From: Chloroflexota bacterium
Lineage (GTDB): Bacteria; Chloroflexota; UBA11872; VXOZ01
DNA length: 64,000 nt
Direction of reading: 5' to 3'
NCBI GenBank assembly: GCA_026710945.1
Contig: JAPOQA010000040.1
Coordinates: 1-64,000, forward strand
Shown here: piece by piece, positions 8,367-19,847 of the stretch
Layout: every line of letters begins with the position of its first letter
How positions within the stretch are numbered: position 1 is the first letter of the stretch
Notes under the pieces: generated by a model
Seen by the model: the letters and a program-made list of their open reading frames with translations, nothing else
Told to the model about the DNA's origin: nothing
The model's database searches: none
Translations under genes and position numbers: made by a program

Positions 8367-8683
8367 AGTTGAAACCCCTCAGATGAAACGTTGCGCAGTG
8401 GCAGCAGTTATGGATGTCACGGCACTGGACTCTTGGCCATTGTATCTTCGCTGTTGAAGGACAGAAGAAGCCTGAGTCCGTTGTTACCACGAGGGCGGAA
8501 ACCCATCTTTATCGCTATGCCAGGTTGAGCTTGTACCATAGATTAGCACCCGTAAGCTAGATCTAGCGGGCCCACCTGAAAATCGCCTTTCATCCACGCC
8601 ACCATTTAGGATCCAGCGGCCTCTAGTTCGTCCAGCCAAGATCCCCACTGTCGCGGGTAATGACTGAGGCCGGTTGCATCGCT
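8367..8683. other. Intergenic region between the duplicated oxidoreductases
   Basis: About 317 bases without a recognisable gene or palindromic element. It separates two paralogous genes, so they are probably not a tightly coupled operon and copy 1 may have its own promoter here. Confidence 0.5.
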
Positions 8684-9760
8684 CTAGCCGGGTGCGTACT
8701 TCGGCTGGCGTGCCACGTGGTCGTGCCGGACGAATCGCAAGTCATGGTTAGTCAACGGGAGCTCGACTCGCGCGCCTCCACGCCGATGCGACTCGATGAA
8801 CCCGAAAATGATCTGGGTGTTCCAATAGGCCACGTCAGCCCCTCCACGAACCGGCTCACCCGTGTCCAGCGCGTGCACAAGATCGTTGACGAGGTTCAGC
8901 GTGCTGCTTGCCTCATCAAAATCTAAGTTTGGCCCGTCTGCCGACGAGTCCGGCGCCTGCGTGCGTGTGCGGATATCCGCGCCGTTGTTCAACGCCGTTA
9001 TTACCCCACTGCCGCACACTGCCTCGAACTCGGTGCGTCTTGAACCGTCTAGTGCATAGCCCAAGACTTCGTTCTCAAACATCATGATGCCCGTGCCCGC
9101 GGGATCGTCGCGCACTTCCGTGCCCACGACGAGCTCGTCAAAACGAAAGACGTAGGCCTGCACCCATTTGGGCGTGACATCGCTATTGAGATACAGCAGG
9201 AGATCGAAGAAGTGACTTGCCGTATTGAAGAAGTTCCCCGTAGAGAATATGGTAAGCGTGCGGAGATCGCCAAAGTCACCCGAGTCGATCTTGGCGCGCA
9301 TCGCCTCAAAGCCGTTGTGCCAGCGGCGATTGGTGCCCATGTTCAAGGCTACGTTGTTGGCACGGACAGCGTCGCGGATGGCTTCGGCCTCCGCTACCGA
9401 GGCGCAGAGCGGTTTTTCCACATAGAGCGCGCGGACGCCTTGCTCAATTGCATGAAGGATGATTTCACAGCGTTGCTCCGGTTGCGTGGCAATGCTGAGA
9501 ATGTCCGGCTGCTCATTGGCAATCAAGTCGCGGTAGTTCGTATACCAGTGGTCGGAACTCACATTGTAGCGGCTGCCAAACTGCTCCAACACGTCCTGCC
9601 GCAAATCAGCGCCGGCAATCAAATCGGTGCGCTCACATGCCTCATAGCCCGCAGCGTGAGAGTAGGGAAGCGTTATTGAGCGGCTTGATCTCACTTCGTT
9701 GTCTATGAAAGCTCCCATGCGGCTACAGCCGATAAGCGCTGCGCGGTAAGTCTTTGCCAT
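8684..9760 (-). CDS. Gfo/Idh/MocA-family oxidoreductase (tandem copy 2)
   Basis: 358 residues, collinear with the neighbour at 7290-8366. It keeps the Rossmann motif IGCSRMGAFIDNE and the catalytic segment LYVEKPLCASVAEAEA. The two proteins differ mostly in the substrate-facing C-terminal half (for example FSTGNFFNTASHFFDLLLYL here against YSTGQFFNGFSHFIDLFMFL), suggesting divergence in substrate choice after duplication. A GAGGAG ribosome site lies before the ATG at 9760. Confidence 0.9.
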   Translation of the reverse strand: MAKTYRAALIGCSRMGAFIDNEVRSSRSITLPYSHAAGYEACERTDLIAGADLRQDVLEQFGSRYNVSSDHWYTNYRDLIANEQPDILSIATQPEQRCEIILHAIEQGVRALYVEKPLCASVAEAEAIRDAVRANNVALNMGTNRRWHNGFEAMRAKIDSGDFGDLRTLTIFSTGNFFNTASHFFDLLLYLNSDVTPKWVQAYVFRFDELVVGTEVRDDPAGTGIMMFENEVLGYALDGSRRTEFEAVCGSGVITALNNGADIRTRTQAPDSSADGPNLDFDEASSTLNLVNDLVHALDTGEPVRGGADVAYWNTQIIFGFIESHRRGGARVELPLTNHDLRFVRHDHVARQPKYAPG

Positions 9761-10069
9761 CCTATCTACTCCTCATGCTTACGGGCCACCTAATGCCACT
9801 TAGTCTAGACTGCTCTTCTGACCGAAACTTCCGACGACATCTACACAATTTGTAGCTGAATTTAGTTACCGGATGCCGCCTCTAACTGTCATTCCCGCAA
9901 TAGCGGGAATCTATCTTCTCCTTGACTCTGGACCCCGGCCAAAGCCTGAGTGATAAACCATCGGCCGGAATGACAGGCAATCTACAATCGCGCCAAACCG
10001 TTTGCCTTGATTTCTCCAGTGCGGAGGTTTCCAATCGGCTGAAATTGTTGCGAGTTAATGCGCCGGACT
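9761..10069. other. Intergenic region with TCATTCCCGC-type palindrome (family P3)
   Basis: Holds a hairpin element at 9888-9911, gtcattcccg...cgggaatc, and about 50 bases later a half-copy, ccggaatgacag (about 9965-9976), in inverse orientation. This is the common environmental-bacterial repeat beginning GTCATTCCCGCG. No gene is visible. Confidence 0.7.
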
Positions 10070-11167
10070 CTAGCCGCCAGGAATATAAAGACTCCTATCA
10101 GCAACTGGCAGCGACACGCGCGCGCCTCCTTGCAACGAGGAATGCGCGACCCCAAACTGCGCTTCGACGGTCTGCATGACACGGTCGATGTTGCCGTCGG
10201 TCCGCTCGCCGGTCTCAATCTCGCGGATGAGATTGCGGATGTTCGTCACCGTCGGCCCATCGCCAATGGCATGGATGATCGTCTCTTCCAATTCATCGCC
10301 GCGTCGCAGCGGCCGCTGTATGCGCGTGTTGATGCCGTTGTCCAAGGCAAGCGCCCGCCCCTCCGTGCCACGTACTTCCACGTCAAACGGTCCCGGCGTG
10401 GGAATGAAGTAGCTCTCCTGGCCGGTCTCGTAGCCGATGCGGAAGAAATCCACCAAGGGATCGGCGATTTCCTGGCCCTGCTTTGGCACAAAAGCGTGTT
10501 TCTCAGCGTCATAGGGCGCGGACGCCCGTTCGTTGTTCCTAACGCGGGGATCGCTGGGATCGACCAAGCGTCCCTCGACCCATGTCGGCTTCGGGTCACC
10601 TAGCATCATGTTGGCAGCGTCTATGGTATGGGGGTGGTGCTTGATGATGTCCGTGGAAAAATACACAAACGCGTGCAGCGGTTTGCCGATGGCTCCATCC
10701 AGAATGGCGGCGCGCAGGCGCTTGTAGGCATCGTGATGACGCCGCTGCGTGCCCCAATTGAAGGCGACGTTGTTGCGCGTCACCGCCTCGTGGATGCGGT
10801 CCGCTTCTGCCAGCGAGGCGCACAGCCCTTTTTCGGAAAAGATGCCCCGCACCCCGTTCTCAGCGCAAAAAATGATCGGTTCGGCGCGCGCAAATGACGG
10901 CGTGGTAACACTGACGATGTCCGGCTTTTCCTTTGCAATCATCTCTCTGTAGTCGAGATAGCCGTTGGCAAAGTCAAAACGCTTGCAAAACCGTTCCAGC
11001 CGCTCCTTGCCGCGATTGGCAACGGCGACGACCGTCGTCTCCGGCATGGAATCATAGCCGGGATAATGGCCGTAAGGCGTCATGAACCCCCGGATGTCTT
11101 GCTCATCCTCGATAAGGCCGCCCATGCGGCCGGTTCCGATGATGGCAACCCGATACTGCTTGCTCAC
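10070..11167 (-). CDS. Gfo/Idh/MocA-family oxidoreductase with altered catalytic motif
   Basis: 365-residue family member with Rossmann motif IIGTGRMGGLIEDE. I chose a GTG start at 11167 because it overlaps the TGA of the upstream VOC gene as GTGA, with GGGGGTGG just upstream; the reading frame stays open a few codons further to 11185. The usual catalytic EKP is replaced by EKG (FSEKGLCAS); the Lys is retained but the Pro is lost. The later NWGTQRRHHDAY segment resembles the NMGTNRRWH of the two neighbouring paralogues. Translational coupling links it to the VOC protein, suggesting one pathway. Confidence 0.87.
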   Translation of the reverse strand: MSKQYRVAIIGTGRMGGLIEDEQDIRGFMTPYGHYPGYDSMPETTVVAVANRGKERLERFCKRFDFANGYLDYREMIAKEKPDIVSVTTPSFARAEPIIFCAENGVRGIFSEKGLCASLAEADRIHEAVTRNNVAFNWGTQRRHHDAYKRLRAAILDGAIGKPLHAFVYFSTDIIKHHPHTIDAANMMLGDPKPTWVEGRLVDPSDPRVRNNERASAPYDAEKHAFVPKQGQEIADPLVDFFRIGYETGQESYFIPTPGPFDVEVRGTEGRALALDNGINTRIQRPLRRGDELEETIIHAIGDGPTVTNIRNLIREIETGERTDGNIDRVMQTVEAQFGVAHSSLQGGARVSLPVADRSLYIPGG

Positions 11168-11580
11168 AGGTCCACCCCCGGCCACTGATCGCTGCTCGCA
11201 GTGACGTCCACCACGATACCGTCGGGGTCTTCCACTTTGAATGAGCCGGAAGGCGGTTTGGACGGATCGTACGAGTACTCTTGGCCTTCACTTACGCCTT
11301 CCCAGAAGATCTCGTACCCCATGTCGGCGAGCCGTGTGGCAGCCTCTGCCAAATCCGAAACTTTCACACCAATATGAAGATAGTCCAGCATACCGGACAC
11401 GTGCGCCGGACGGTCCGGCCCCTCGTGTTGAAAGACCCGAAAGTTGTGAAAGCCGTCACTGAGATCAAAGCCGTGGTGCAGTTCGTTGACTACTTCAAGA
11501 CCGAGCGCGTCACGCCAAAAGTGAATAGTCTTGTCAATGTCACTGGCGCGCACTCCTACGTGAACCAGAGTCGATGCCAT
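11164..11580 (-). CDS. VOC-family (glyoxalase/dioxygenase fold) protein
   Basis: 138-residue vicinal-oxygen-chelate protein, with two beta-alpha-beta-beta-beta modules: LVHVGVRASDIDKTIHFWRDALGLEV at the N-terminus and DYLHIGVKVSDLAEAATRLADMGYEI in the middle, ending in VEDPDGIVVDV. The His of each LVHVG/YLHIG and a Glu near VEDPDG are the expected metal ligands. The family covers glyoxalase I, extradiol dioxygenases, epimerases and isomerases, so the reaction is open. Ribosome site GGGAGGAAAAGG precedes the ATG. It is the first gene of a two-gene unit with the oxidoreductase at 10070. Confidence 0.87.
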   Translation of the reverse strand: MASTLVHVGVRASDIDKTIHFWRDALGLEVVNELHHGFDLSDGFHNFRVFQHEGPDRPAHVSGMLDYLHIGVKVSDLAEAATRLADMGYEIFWEGVSEGQEYSYDPSKPPSGSFKVEDPDGIVVDVTASSDQWPGVDL

Positions 11581-11831
11581 GGCCTTTTCCTCCCAAAGTG
11601 AGAATTGCTAATTTGAGCTTCGGTGCTACGCGGAATGACTATTGTCGTTAGTATAGCGTCACCTAGTGCCGGCTGCATCCAGATCGCGAGATTTGTGCAA
11701 CGGAAACACGTCCTTTAACCACATTAGTCGTAGAATACTCAGATTCCCAAAGTACCGGATACACGCAGGGGTAGCTATCGGCGTTTCTCAGTATGGTAGG
11801 AGAGACGAACTGTAAAGGCTTGGGTCTGGCA

Positions 11832-12662
11832 CTAAGGTCCTATGAAGCGGGCAAGCGAAGCATACACCTGATCGCACAGGCTGCGCTCGGATAATCCCGG
11901 GATTGCGGGTTGGTGCGAGGTCACATAGCCCTGATATGCAATAGCGGAAAGCCCGTCAAAGAAGCGCGGCAAGTCAATTCCCGCCGGGTCGCCAATTATC
12001 AGCCGTTCATAGCGTACCGTGCCGCGATTGGTCTCGACGGAGGAATCGCCGCGGTCTGTGACCCGCAAGTTCTGCACATAGACGTTGAAGACGGACGGAC
12101 CTACCGGAGCCAAGGCTGCCGCGCCATAGTCCTCTCCACAGAGCGCGAAGTTTGCAGGTTCGAGGATGAGACCGAAGTTGGCTCGGTTGATGCGTGCGAT
12201 AATCTCCTTGCAGCCTGCGGCGGTTTCAAACGGTGTGCCGGTGTGAGTCTGTTGGGCGAGCCGAATGCCATACTCGCGGGCTTGATCCGCCGCCCGCTGC
12301 GCCCACACTATGTCGTCCTCCGTCTTTACTCCCACGCGGATGAGGTCTGCCCCGAGAGCGTTGGCGCGCTCTAGGATTGGTGCGAGATCTCGCAGCGGGG
12401 CGCCTGAGTCAGGAACGCTACCTTCCCGTGGCACAAGAGAGTCCGCGGTGACCATCGAGGCCGCTAGTCCGTGACACTCGAGAATGGCACGCATTTCGCG
12501 CACGCGTTCAAGCGGAGTTTCACTTGTTAGATGTGTGGGCCGCACGCAAACGGCGTTGAAGCCGACACGGGCGGCAAGCTGCACCAAGCTGCCAAAGTCG
12601 AGAGAAGAGAAGTCCTTTATGTCCTCGGCTTCGGCGATTCTACCTGACAGGGAGAGTTTCAC
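11832..12662 (-). CDS. Sugar phosphate isomerase/epimerase-like TIM barrel
   Basis: 276-residue protein of the xylose-isomerase-like TIM-barrel family (AP endonuclease 2 superfamily). Typical pieces are MKLSLSGRIAE, LVQLAARVGFNAVCVRP, ADLIRVGVKTEDD, LAQQTHTGTPFETA and FGLILEPANFALCG. Such proteins isomerise or epimerise sugars or ketose-like acids and often accompany Gfo/Idh/MocA oxidoreductases, as here. The start codon is GTG at 12662 with only a weak ribosome site. Divergent from aconitase; the shared upstream region carries a 12-bp inverted motif. Confidence 0.82.
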   Translation of the reverse strand: MKLSLSGRIAEAEDIKDFSSLDFGSLVQLAARVGFNAVCVRPTHLTSETPLERVREMRAILECHGLAASMVTADSLVPREGSVPDSGAPLRDLAPILERANALGADLIRVGVKTEDDIVWAQRAADQAREYGIRLAQQTHTGTPFETAAGCKEIIARINRANFGLILEPANFALCGEDYGAAALAPVGPSVFNVYVQNLRVTDRGDSSVETNRGTVRYERLIIGDPAGIDLPRFFDGLSAIAYQGYVTSHQPAIPGLSERSLCDQVYASLARFIGP

Positions 12663-12708
12663 TGTGCATTTCTACCATGTCTCGGTGGTCTGGCGCCCAA
12701 TTGAGCTC

Positions 12709-12804
12709 ACTATACTCCGCAAACTCGCCTGCTACAAGAAGCACCGTGGGGAGGCAACAAGGTCCTTTAGCCCGTATCACGTGTTGAAATGAGCGGAGTA
12801 TAGT
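12709..12804. promoter_or_regulatory. Divergent promoter region with paired 12-bp motif
   Basis: ACTATACTCCGC at 12709-12720 is the exact reverse complement of GCGGAGTATAGT at 12793-12804. Each copy ends in TATAGT, which could serve as a -10 box for the gene it points to: the TIM-barrel gene leftward and aconitase rightward. Copies of one motif at both divergent promoters suggest a common regulator or common promoter class. No good -35 is visible, so the exact promoters are uncertain. Confidence 0.5.
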
Positions 12805-12877
12805 ATCCTCTACTCAGAACTCTGAGTGAGCCTCAGACTTGTATTGGAATTCTTTGGTACGTGATCCGAGGGAATGG

Positions 12878-15661
<2,784 letters not shown>

Positions 15662-15698
15662 AAGCTAAGTGGGTAGTCGCAGGAATCATTTGCGCCCT

Positions 15699-15719
15699 GA
15701 ACCTGCCATGGGGCAGTTC
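15699..15719 (+). terminator. Possible hairpin terminator after aconitase
   Basis: GAAC-C-TGCC and GGCA-GTTC form an imperfect 8-bp stem with a 1-base bulge, about 40 bases after the stop. Only attgttc follows, so the T-run is weak. Confidence 0.35.
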
Positions 15720-15891
15720 ATTGTTCGACAGGGTCTTGGCTGAATCCGCCTTGACATAAAGAAATTGATCGACTTTGCAAATGCCCTATTTTCCATTGGT
15801 AAAGCGGTGTCGGCCCGTGCGCTAAAGTGTTGATCCCGCGAGGGCCGCAAGGTCTGGTGATTAGAATCTTCCTAGGGAGCTAGAACAAGAC

Positions 15892-16860
15892 ATGCGAATT
15901 GCGATCCTGGAGATCAGCCACTGGCACGTACCGCTCTACTTACCTGCATTTGACGCGCTAGGCATTTCGCCGGTGGCGGTATCTGACGAGCAGCCCGGCT
16001 ATGCTGAGCGGTTCTCAAGGCAGTACGCAGGCTGTACGCCGTATACGGACTATGTGGAACTCCTGGAGAGAGAGAAGCCCGACTTCGTCTTTTCGTTTGG
16101 GCGCTACCGGTTGCAACCGGAGATCGCCACCCAACTGATCGAGCGGCACATTCCATTCGTAATTGAAAAGCCGCTCGGCACCGACGCCAGCCAATTCGAA
16201 CGGTTGATCGCACTTGCTAAGCAAAATGATGTCTTTGTCGCTATTCCGCTCACGAATCGCGCGGCGCCTTTTTCTCAAGCCGTGAAGGAGTTGCGCGACA
16301 ATGGGCGCATGGGGCAGATTCAGCATGCGCATTTTCGCTATGCCGGCGGACCGGTACAACGGTACGTGGATTCGGGGTGTCCTTGGATGCTAAAGGCGGA
16401 AGAATCCGGCGGCGGGGCCTTGCGCAATCTCGGCGTGCACTACGCTGATCTTTTCTCTTGGTTCACCGGCAGCCGTGAGGTACGCATTGGGTCCGTCCAA
16501 CTGCAGCGCATTACGCCGGGGGTCCCGGTTGAAGAGTACGCCAACGTCACATTCTGCGGCGATGACAATGCTTTTGCAGTGGTTGAGGTAGCATATACGT
16601 ACCCGGCGGATGCCGCAGACGTGGTGTGGAACGTGAGCGACGGATCAACTTACGTTACCTATCGCGACGGCGCTACCAGCATCGTTACAGACAAAGGTAT
16701 TGAGGAGCACGGCGGCCACTCTGTACCTGGACTTTACCAGGATTTTGTGAAGAGTACGCTGCAGGCGTACCGTGAAGGACATGCACCTCTGGCTAGTCTT
16801 GAAGACATGCATCGCGCTATGGTGCTGGTGGATGCCTGCTATGCTCTTGCGGCAAGGTAA
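15892..16860 (+). CDS. Gfo/Idh/MocA-family oxidoreductase
   Basis: 322-residue family member. The N-terminus (MRIAILEISHWHVPLYLPAF) lacks the classic GxGxxG and has a diverged nucleotide-binding loop ISHWHV. The catalytic segment is FVIEKPLGTD (Lys about residue 92) and the barrel-domain motif GGGALRNLGVHYADLFSW with the usual His is present. The weak GxGxxG hints at a subgroup with altered cofactor binding. It may be followed in one transcript by the SDR gene at 17057. Confidence 0.85.
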   Translation: MRIAILEISHWHVPLYLPAFDALGISPVAVSDEQPGYAERFSRQYAGCTPYTDYVELLEREKPDFVFSFGRYRLQPEIATQLIERHIPFVIEKPLGTDASQFERLIALAKQNDVFVAIPLTNRAAPFSQAVKELRDNGRMGQIQHAHFRYAGGPVQRYVDSGCPWMLKAEESGGGALRNLGVHYADLFSWFTGSREVRIGSVQLQRITPGVPVEEYANVTFCGDDNAFAVVEVAYTYPADAADVVWNVSDGSTYVTYRDGATSIVTDKGIEEHGGHSVPGLYQDFVKSTLQAYREGHAPLASLEDMHRAMVLVDACYALAAR

Positions 16861-17056
16861 GCCTAATTCGCGGCAAGTTGCTTGGGCGACATCTCTGCTA
16901 ATAGTCAAGAGCGTCTAGCGTCCTTACGGGAATCCTCAACCGGAAAACGTGCGAGGGTGAAATCGGTGAACGTTCACGTGCGAGTGTGACTGCGCACACA
17001 GCTTGCGATCTCTTGTGAGGGGAGAGTATTGCGCGGGCTTGGAAGAAAGGTGCCCT

Positions 17057-17764
17057 ATGGAAGCTCGAACAATTCTTATCGGGAGTGCAACTGCCCGGAC
17101 AGGTGAAGCCGTAATCTCGGCATTTCTCGATGCCGGTTACCAGGTGGCCACGACGGCACGCAATCGTGACCGCCTGCAGGCTGCGCTGAGCCGGATTCCA
17201 CATGGGGATACGGTGCTGGGAATAGAGGCGGATCTCGCAGAGGCGGATCAAGCCATTTCCGCAGTAGAGCAGACCTGCGCCGCGTTTGGGCACTTGGATG
17301 CGGCGACGCTCCTCTCCGGCAGCTTCGATCAACGCGAGGTAACAGAGACGACCTTGGCGGACTTGCAACATCAGATCGAGGCGAACCTCTACACGAGCTA
17401 CAATCTTGTGCGCGCGGTTCTGCCGGCGATGCTGGCGCAGGGGCATGGGCATATCATCACGATTGCCGGGGGCAGCGCCTTTGATCCGGCCCCGGGACGC
17501 GCGCTATTCGGCGCGAGCAAGGCCGCGGTGGTCACGTTCACCAAAGGTGTGGCGCGCGACTACAAGCAGCGCGGCATTGTACCCACGTGCCTTGTGGCGG
17601 GCACGATCGCAACCGTGGAGGCGGAACAATACCTCGATGAAGAAGACATGCGCAACGCCGTGAGCCTCGACGAATTTGCCAACGCCTTGGTGTTTCTTGC
17701 TTCACCGGAGGCCACCGGCTTCGCGGGCAGCATTCTGGAACTCTACGCGCGGGAGGTAGACTAG
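17057..17764 (+). CDS. Short-chain dehydrogenase/reductase
   Basis: 235-residue SDR-fold protein starting at MEARTILIGSAT; GAAAGG precedes this ATG. The cofactor loop is degenerate (IGSATARTGEAVI instead of TGxxxGIG). The catalytic Tyr-xxx-Lys motif is not intact: the expected region reads PGRALFGASKAAVVTF, with Phe in place of Tyr and the Lys retained. The structural core (YNLVRAVLPAMLAQGHGHIITIAGG) is clear. It may be a non-classical or catalytically altered SDR. Context with a Gfo/Idh/MocA gene suggests carbohydrate metabolism, unproven. Confidence 0.82.
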   Translation: MEARTILIGSATARTGEAVISAFLDAGYQVATTARNRDRLQAALSRIPHGDTVLGIEADLAEADQAISAVEQTCAAFGHLDAATLLSGSFDQREVTETTLADLQHQIEANLYTSYNLVRAVLPAMLAQGHGHIITIAGGSAFDPAPGRALFGASKAAVVTFTKGVARDYKQRGIVPTCLVAGTIATVEAEQYLDEEDMRNAVSLDEFANALVFLASPEATGFAGSILELYAREVD

Positions 17765-17846
17765 CCCAACATTGCCGGGTCGCGCTTGCGGTTGTTACTA
17801 TGGTCCATAGAGGCACGACAAAGATCGGAGCCAGGAGAAAAAATTC

Positions 17847-18158
17847 ATGGCTATTGTTGCTGAAGACGTAATTCGAGAAGGCCTAAAGGAAGTCATCGAT
17901 CCTGAACTGGGCGTCAACATTGTTGATTTGGGGTTAATCTACGAGATCAACACCACTGACGATGACAACAACGTTGAGATCAAGATGACACTCACATTCC
18001 CCGGTTGTCCGGCGGGACCGTATATCATTGCCCAGGTCAATCAAGTTGTCGAAGACCTTGAAGGCGTAGAGGAAGTGGACGTGGAAATCGTCTGGGACCC
18101 GGCGTGGTCGCCGGAAATGATGTCCGAAGAGATCCGCATGGAGTATGGGTACATGTAG
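17847..18158 (+). CDS. MIP18/DUF59-family iron-sulfur assembly protein (SufT/PaaD-like)
   Basis: 103-residue single-domain protein of the MIP18 (DUF59) family, involved in Fe-S cluster maturation or carrier functions. Hallmarks are EVIDPELGVNIVDLGLIYEI and MTLTFPGCPAGPYI with the conserved Cys, plus the acidic VDVEIVWDPAWSPEMMSEE tail. AGGAGA precedes the ATG. It stands alone after the SDR gene, not in a suf operon, so its client is unknown; nearby Fe-S enzymes in the window include aconitase and succinate dehydrogenase. Confidence 0.9.
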   Translation: MAIVAEDVIREGLKEVIDPELGVNIVDLGLIYEINTTDDDNNVEIKMTLTFPGCPAGPYIIAQVNQVVEDLEGVEEVDVEIVWDPAWSPEMMSEEIRMEYGYM

Positions 18159-18602
18159 GGTCATTGCCTTTGCGTGAAGATACATTGGCGATGCGATTCT
18201 CGATTGCCGCTGGATGAGTACTTTGGTAATTCATCTGGCGGCTGTTTGTGTGTGGCACACGCGCACAGGTGGCGGGACTTTACGTGAGTAGGGCCGGACT
18301 CTTGCCAAGAGTAGGTCTGCGATCCGGCGAGAGTCACGCTGCTGCATGAGCCCAGGTTGCAAACCTGCGCTACCGCAAGGGTTGGACAATCCTCACGATG
18401 GGTTGTCCGCGTTTGGCGTAGTTCGCGATTGCATGAGAGTTGTATGCCAAAGCGGCACAAATTGCGGCACGAGACTCGCGTCACAATCTCGGTGTGGCAG
18501 GTGAAGAGTTCGGCCACTGCTCGTAATTCGGCGTGCGATCTGCAATAATGCCCAGCCATCCTGTGGCAGCCGCCAACACAACGCAGCGGAAGTGATTTGC
18601 GT
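18159..18602. other. Intergenic region with a P1 palindrome
   Basis: About 444 bases. It carries a P1 element at 18352-18375 (CAGGTTGCAAACCTGC then GCTACCG), about 200 bases after the DUF59 gene. No credible gene is seen on either strand. Confidence 0.65.
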
Positions 18603-19736
18603 ATGGCTGACGACGTCGGTCTCGTACTCTTTGCCGGCAAGGAAGGCGCCACCGCGCTGGAGCAATTGGTCTTTGATAGCCATCTTGCCATTGCTCAAGA
18701 CATAATTGCCAAGGCTCTGACGGCCGGGGGATTTGCGCCAATCATCCTTGCAACTTCGCGGGCGGAGGCGTGCAGGGGCATTGCGCCGGAGGTCATCATC
18801 GAGCCAACCGCGGAGGCGCAGTGCTTTCACTTTGGCAATACCCTCGCGGGAATCGTCGCGCGACACTGCATATCGCGCGTCCTCTACATCGGCGGAGGCA
18901 GCGGTCCCCTGCTTTCCGTTGGCGAATTGGCAGCCCTACGCGACGCGGTTGCGCTCCTGGACCATGGTCTGATTGCGAACAACTTCTTTTCGGCAGACTT
19001 CATCGGATTTCATCCTGCGAATGCCCTTACTGCTGTCGATCTGCCGCGCACGCGTGATAACGGCCTGGCGCGGCAACTGGTCCAGGAAGCAAGTCTGCGC
19101 CATGAACCGCTGGAACCCGCAATTGCCGCAATGTTCGATATCGACACCCCTACTGATCTTGCCATGCTCGGGCTTCATCCTCTTTGCGGTCAAGCGGCAC
19201 GTGCCTATGTTTCACAGCAAGCTGTTAGCCGGCCATTGCTCTCCTTAAGCTCGCGTTTGCGGGATGCAATGCCCACCTTCGTGCGGCCGCATGAAGAGGT
19301 AGTCTTGGCCGGGCGCGTCAGTGCCCGGCTTTGGCCGTTGCTCAGGCGGGACATGGCGTGCCGCATCCGCGTCTTTTCCGAAGAACGGGGCATGAGCACA
19401 AGCACACGGCCGGTACGCTCATTGCTTGGGTTTTACTTAGAGGAAGTAGGGCCTAGGGCTTTCTTTGACGCGTTCTCACAAATGGGAGACGCCCTCTTTC
19501 TAGACTCGCGGGTGCTGTTTGCGCACGGCGGAGGGCAGGTCAACGGACATGATAGGTTTGCTGCCGACATGGGACTGGTTAGCGAGATTGAGGATGAATC
19601 GACACAAGAATTTGCCGGCGCAGCGTGGGACGCAGGCTATCCTGTGGTGCTGGGCGGCAATGCGGCGGTAAGCGGCGGCCTCTGGGCGCTCGTTGATGCT
19701 GCGTGGCGGTTGCATGACGAGGGAGCATTGCTGTGA
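18603..19736 (+). CDS. Unrecognised protein, possible nucleotidyltransferase-fold N-terminal half
   Basis: 377 residues from ATG 18603 (GGAAGTGA upstream). The first half resembles MobA/CofC-type nucleotidyltransferases: it ends in FDIDTPTDLAML, the signature that closes the active site in those enzymes, and contains ILATSRAEACRGIAPEVIIEP and VLYIGGGSGPLLS. The canonical N-terminal GG-S-RMG-K nucleotide loop is not seen, so activity is doubtful. The second half (residues about 200-377) includes a His-Gly-Gly-Gly turn (VLFAHGGGQVNGHDRF) and shows no family I recognise. It may be a domain found mainly in this bacterial group. Confidence 0.6.
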   Translation: MADDVGLVLFAGKEGATALEQLVFDSHLAIAQDIIAKALTAGGFAPIILATSRAEACRGIAPEVIIEPTAEAQCFHFGNTLAGIVARHCISRVLYIGGGSGPLLSVGELAALRDAVALLDHGLIANNFFSADFIGFHPANALTAVDLPRTRDNGLARQLVQEASLRHEPLEPAIAAMFDIDTPTDLAMLGLHPLCGQAARAYVSQQAVSRPLLSLSSRLRDAMPTFVRPHEEVVLAGRVSARLWPLLRRDMACRIRVFSEERGMSTSTRPVRSLLGFYLEEVGPRAFFDAFSQMGDALFLDSRVLFAHGGGQVNGHDRFAADMGLVSEIEDESTQEFAGAAWDAGYPVVLGGNAAVSGGLWALVDAAWRLHDEGALL

Positions 19737-19847
19737 TCAAGACAAAACCTTGAGGCTTCTCAACTCGAGTTCCGTCAATTGCGTTATGATGGGGTCGTGG
19801 TTTGCCGGAGGAGGCATGGCGGCGCGGAGTACAAAGGAAGCCAGCCG

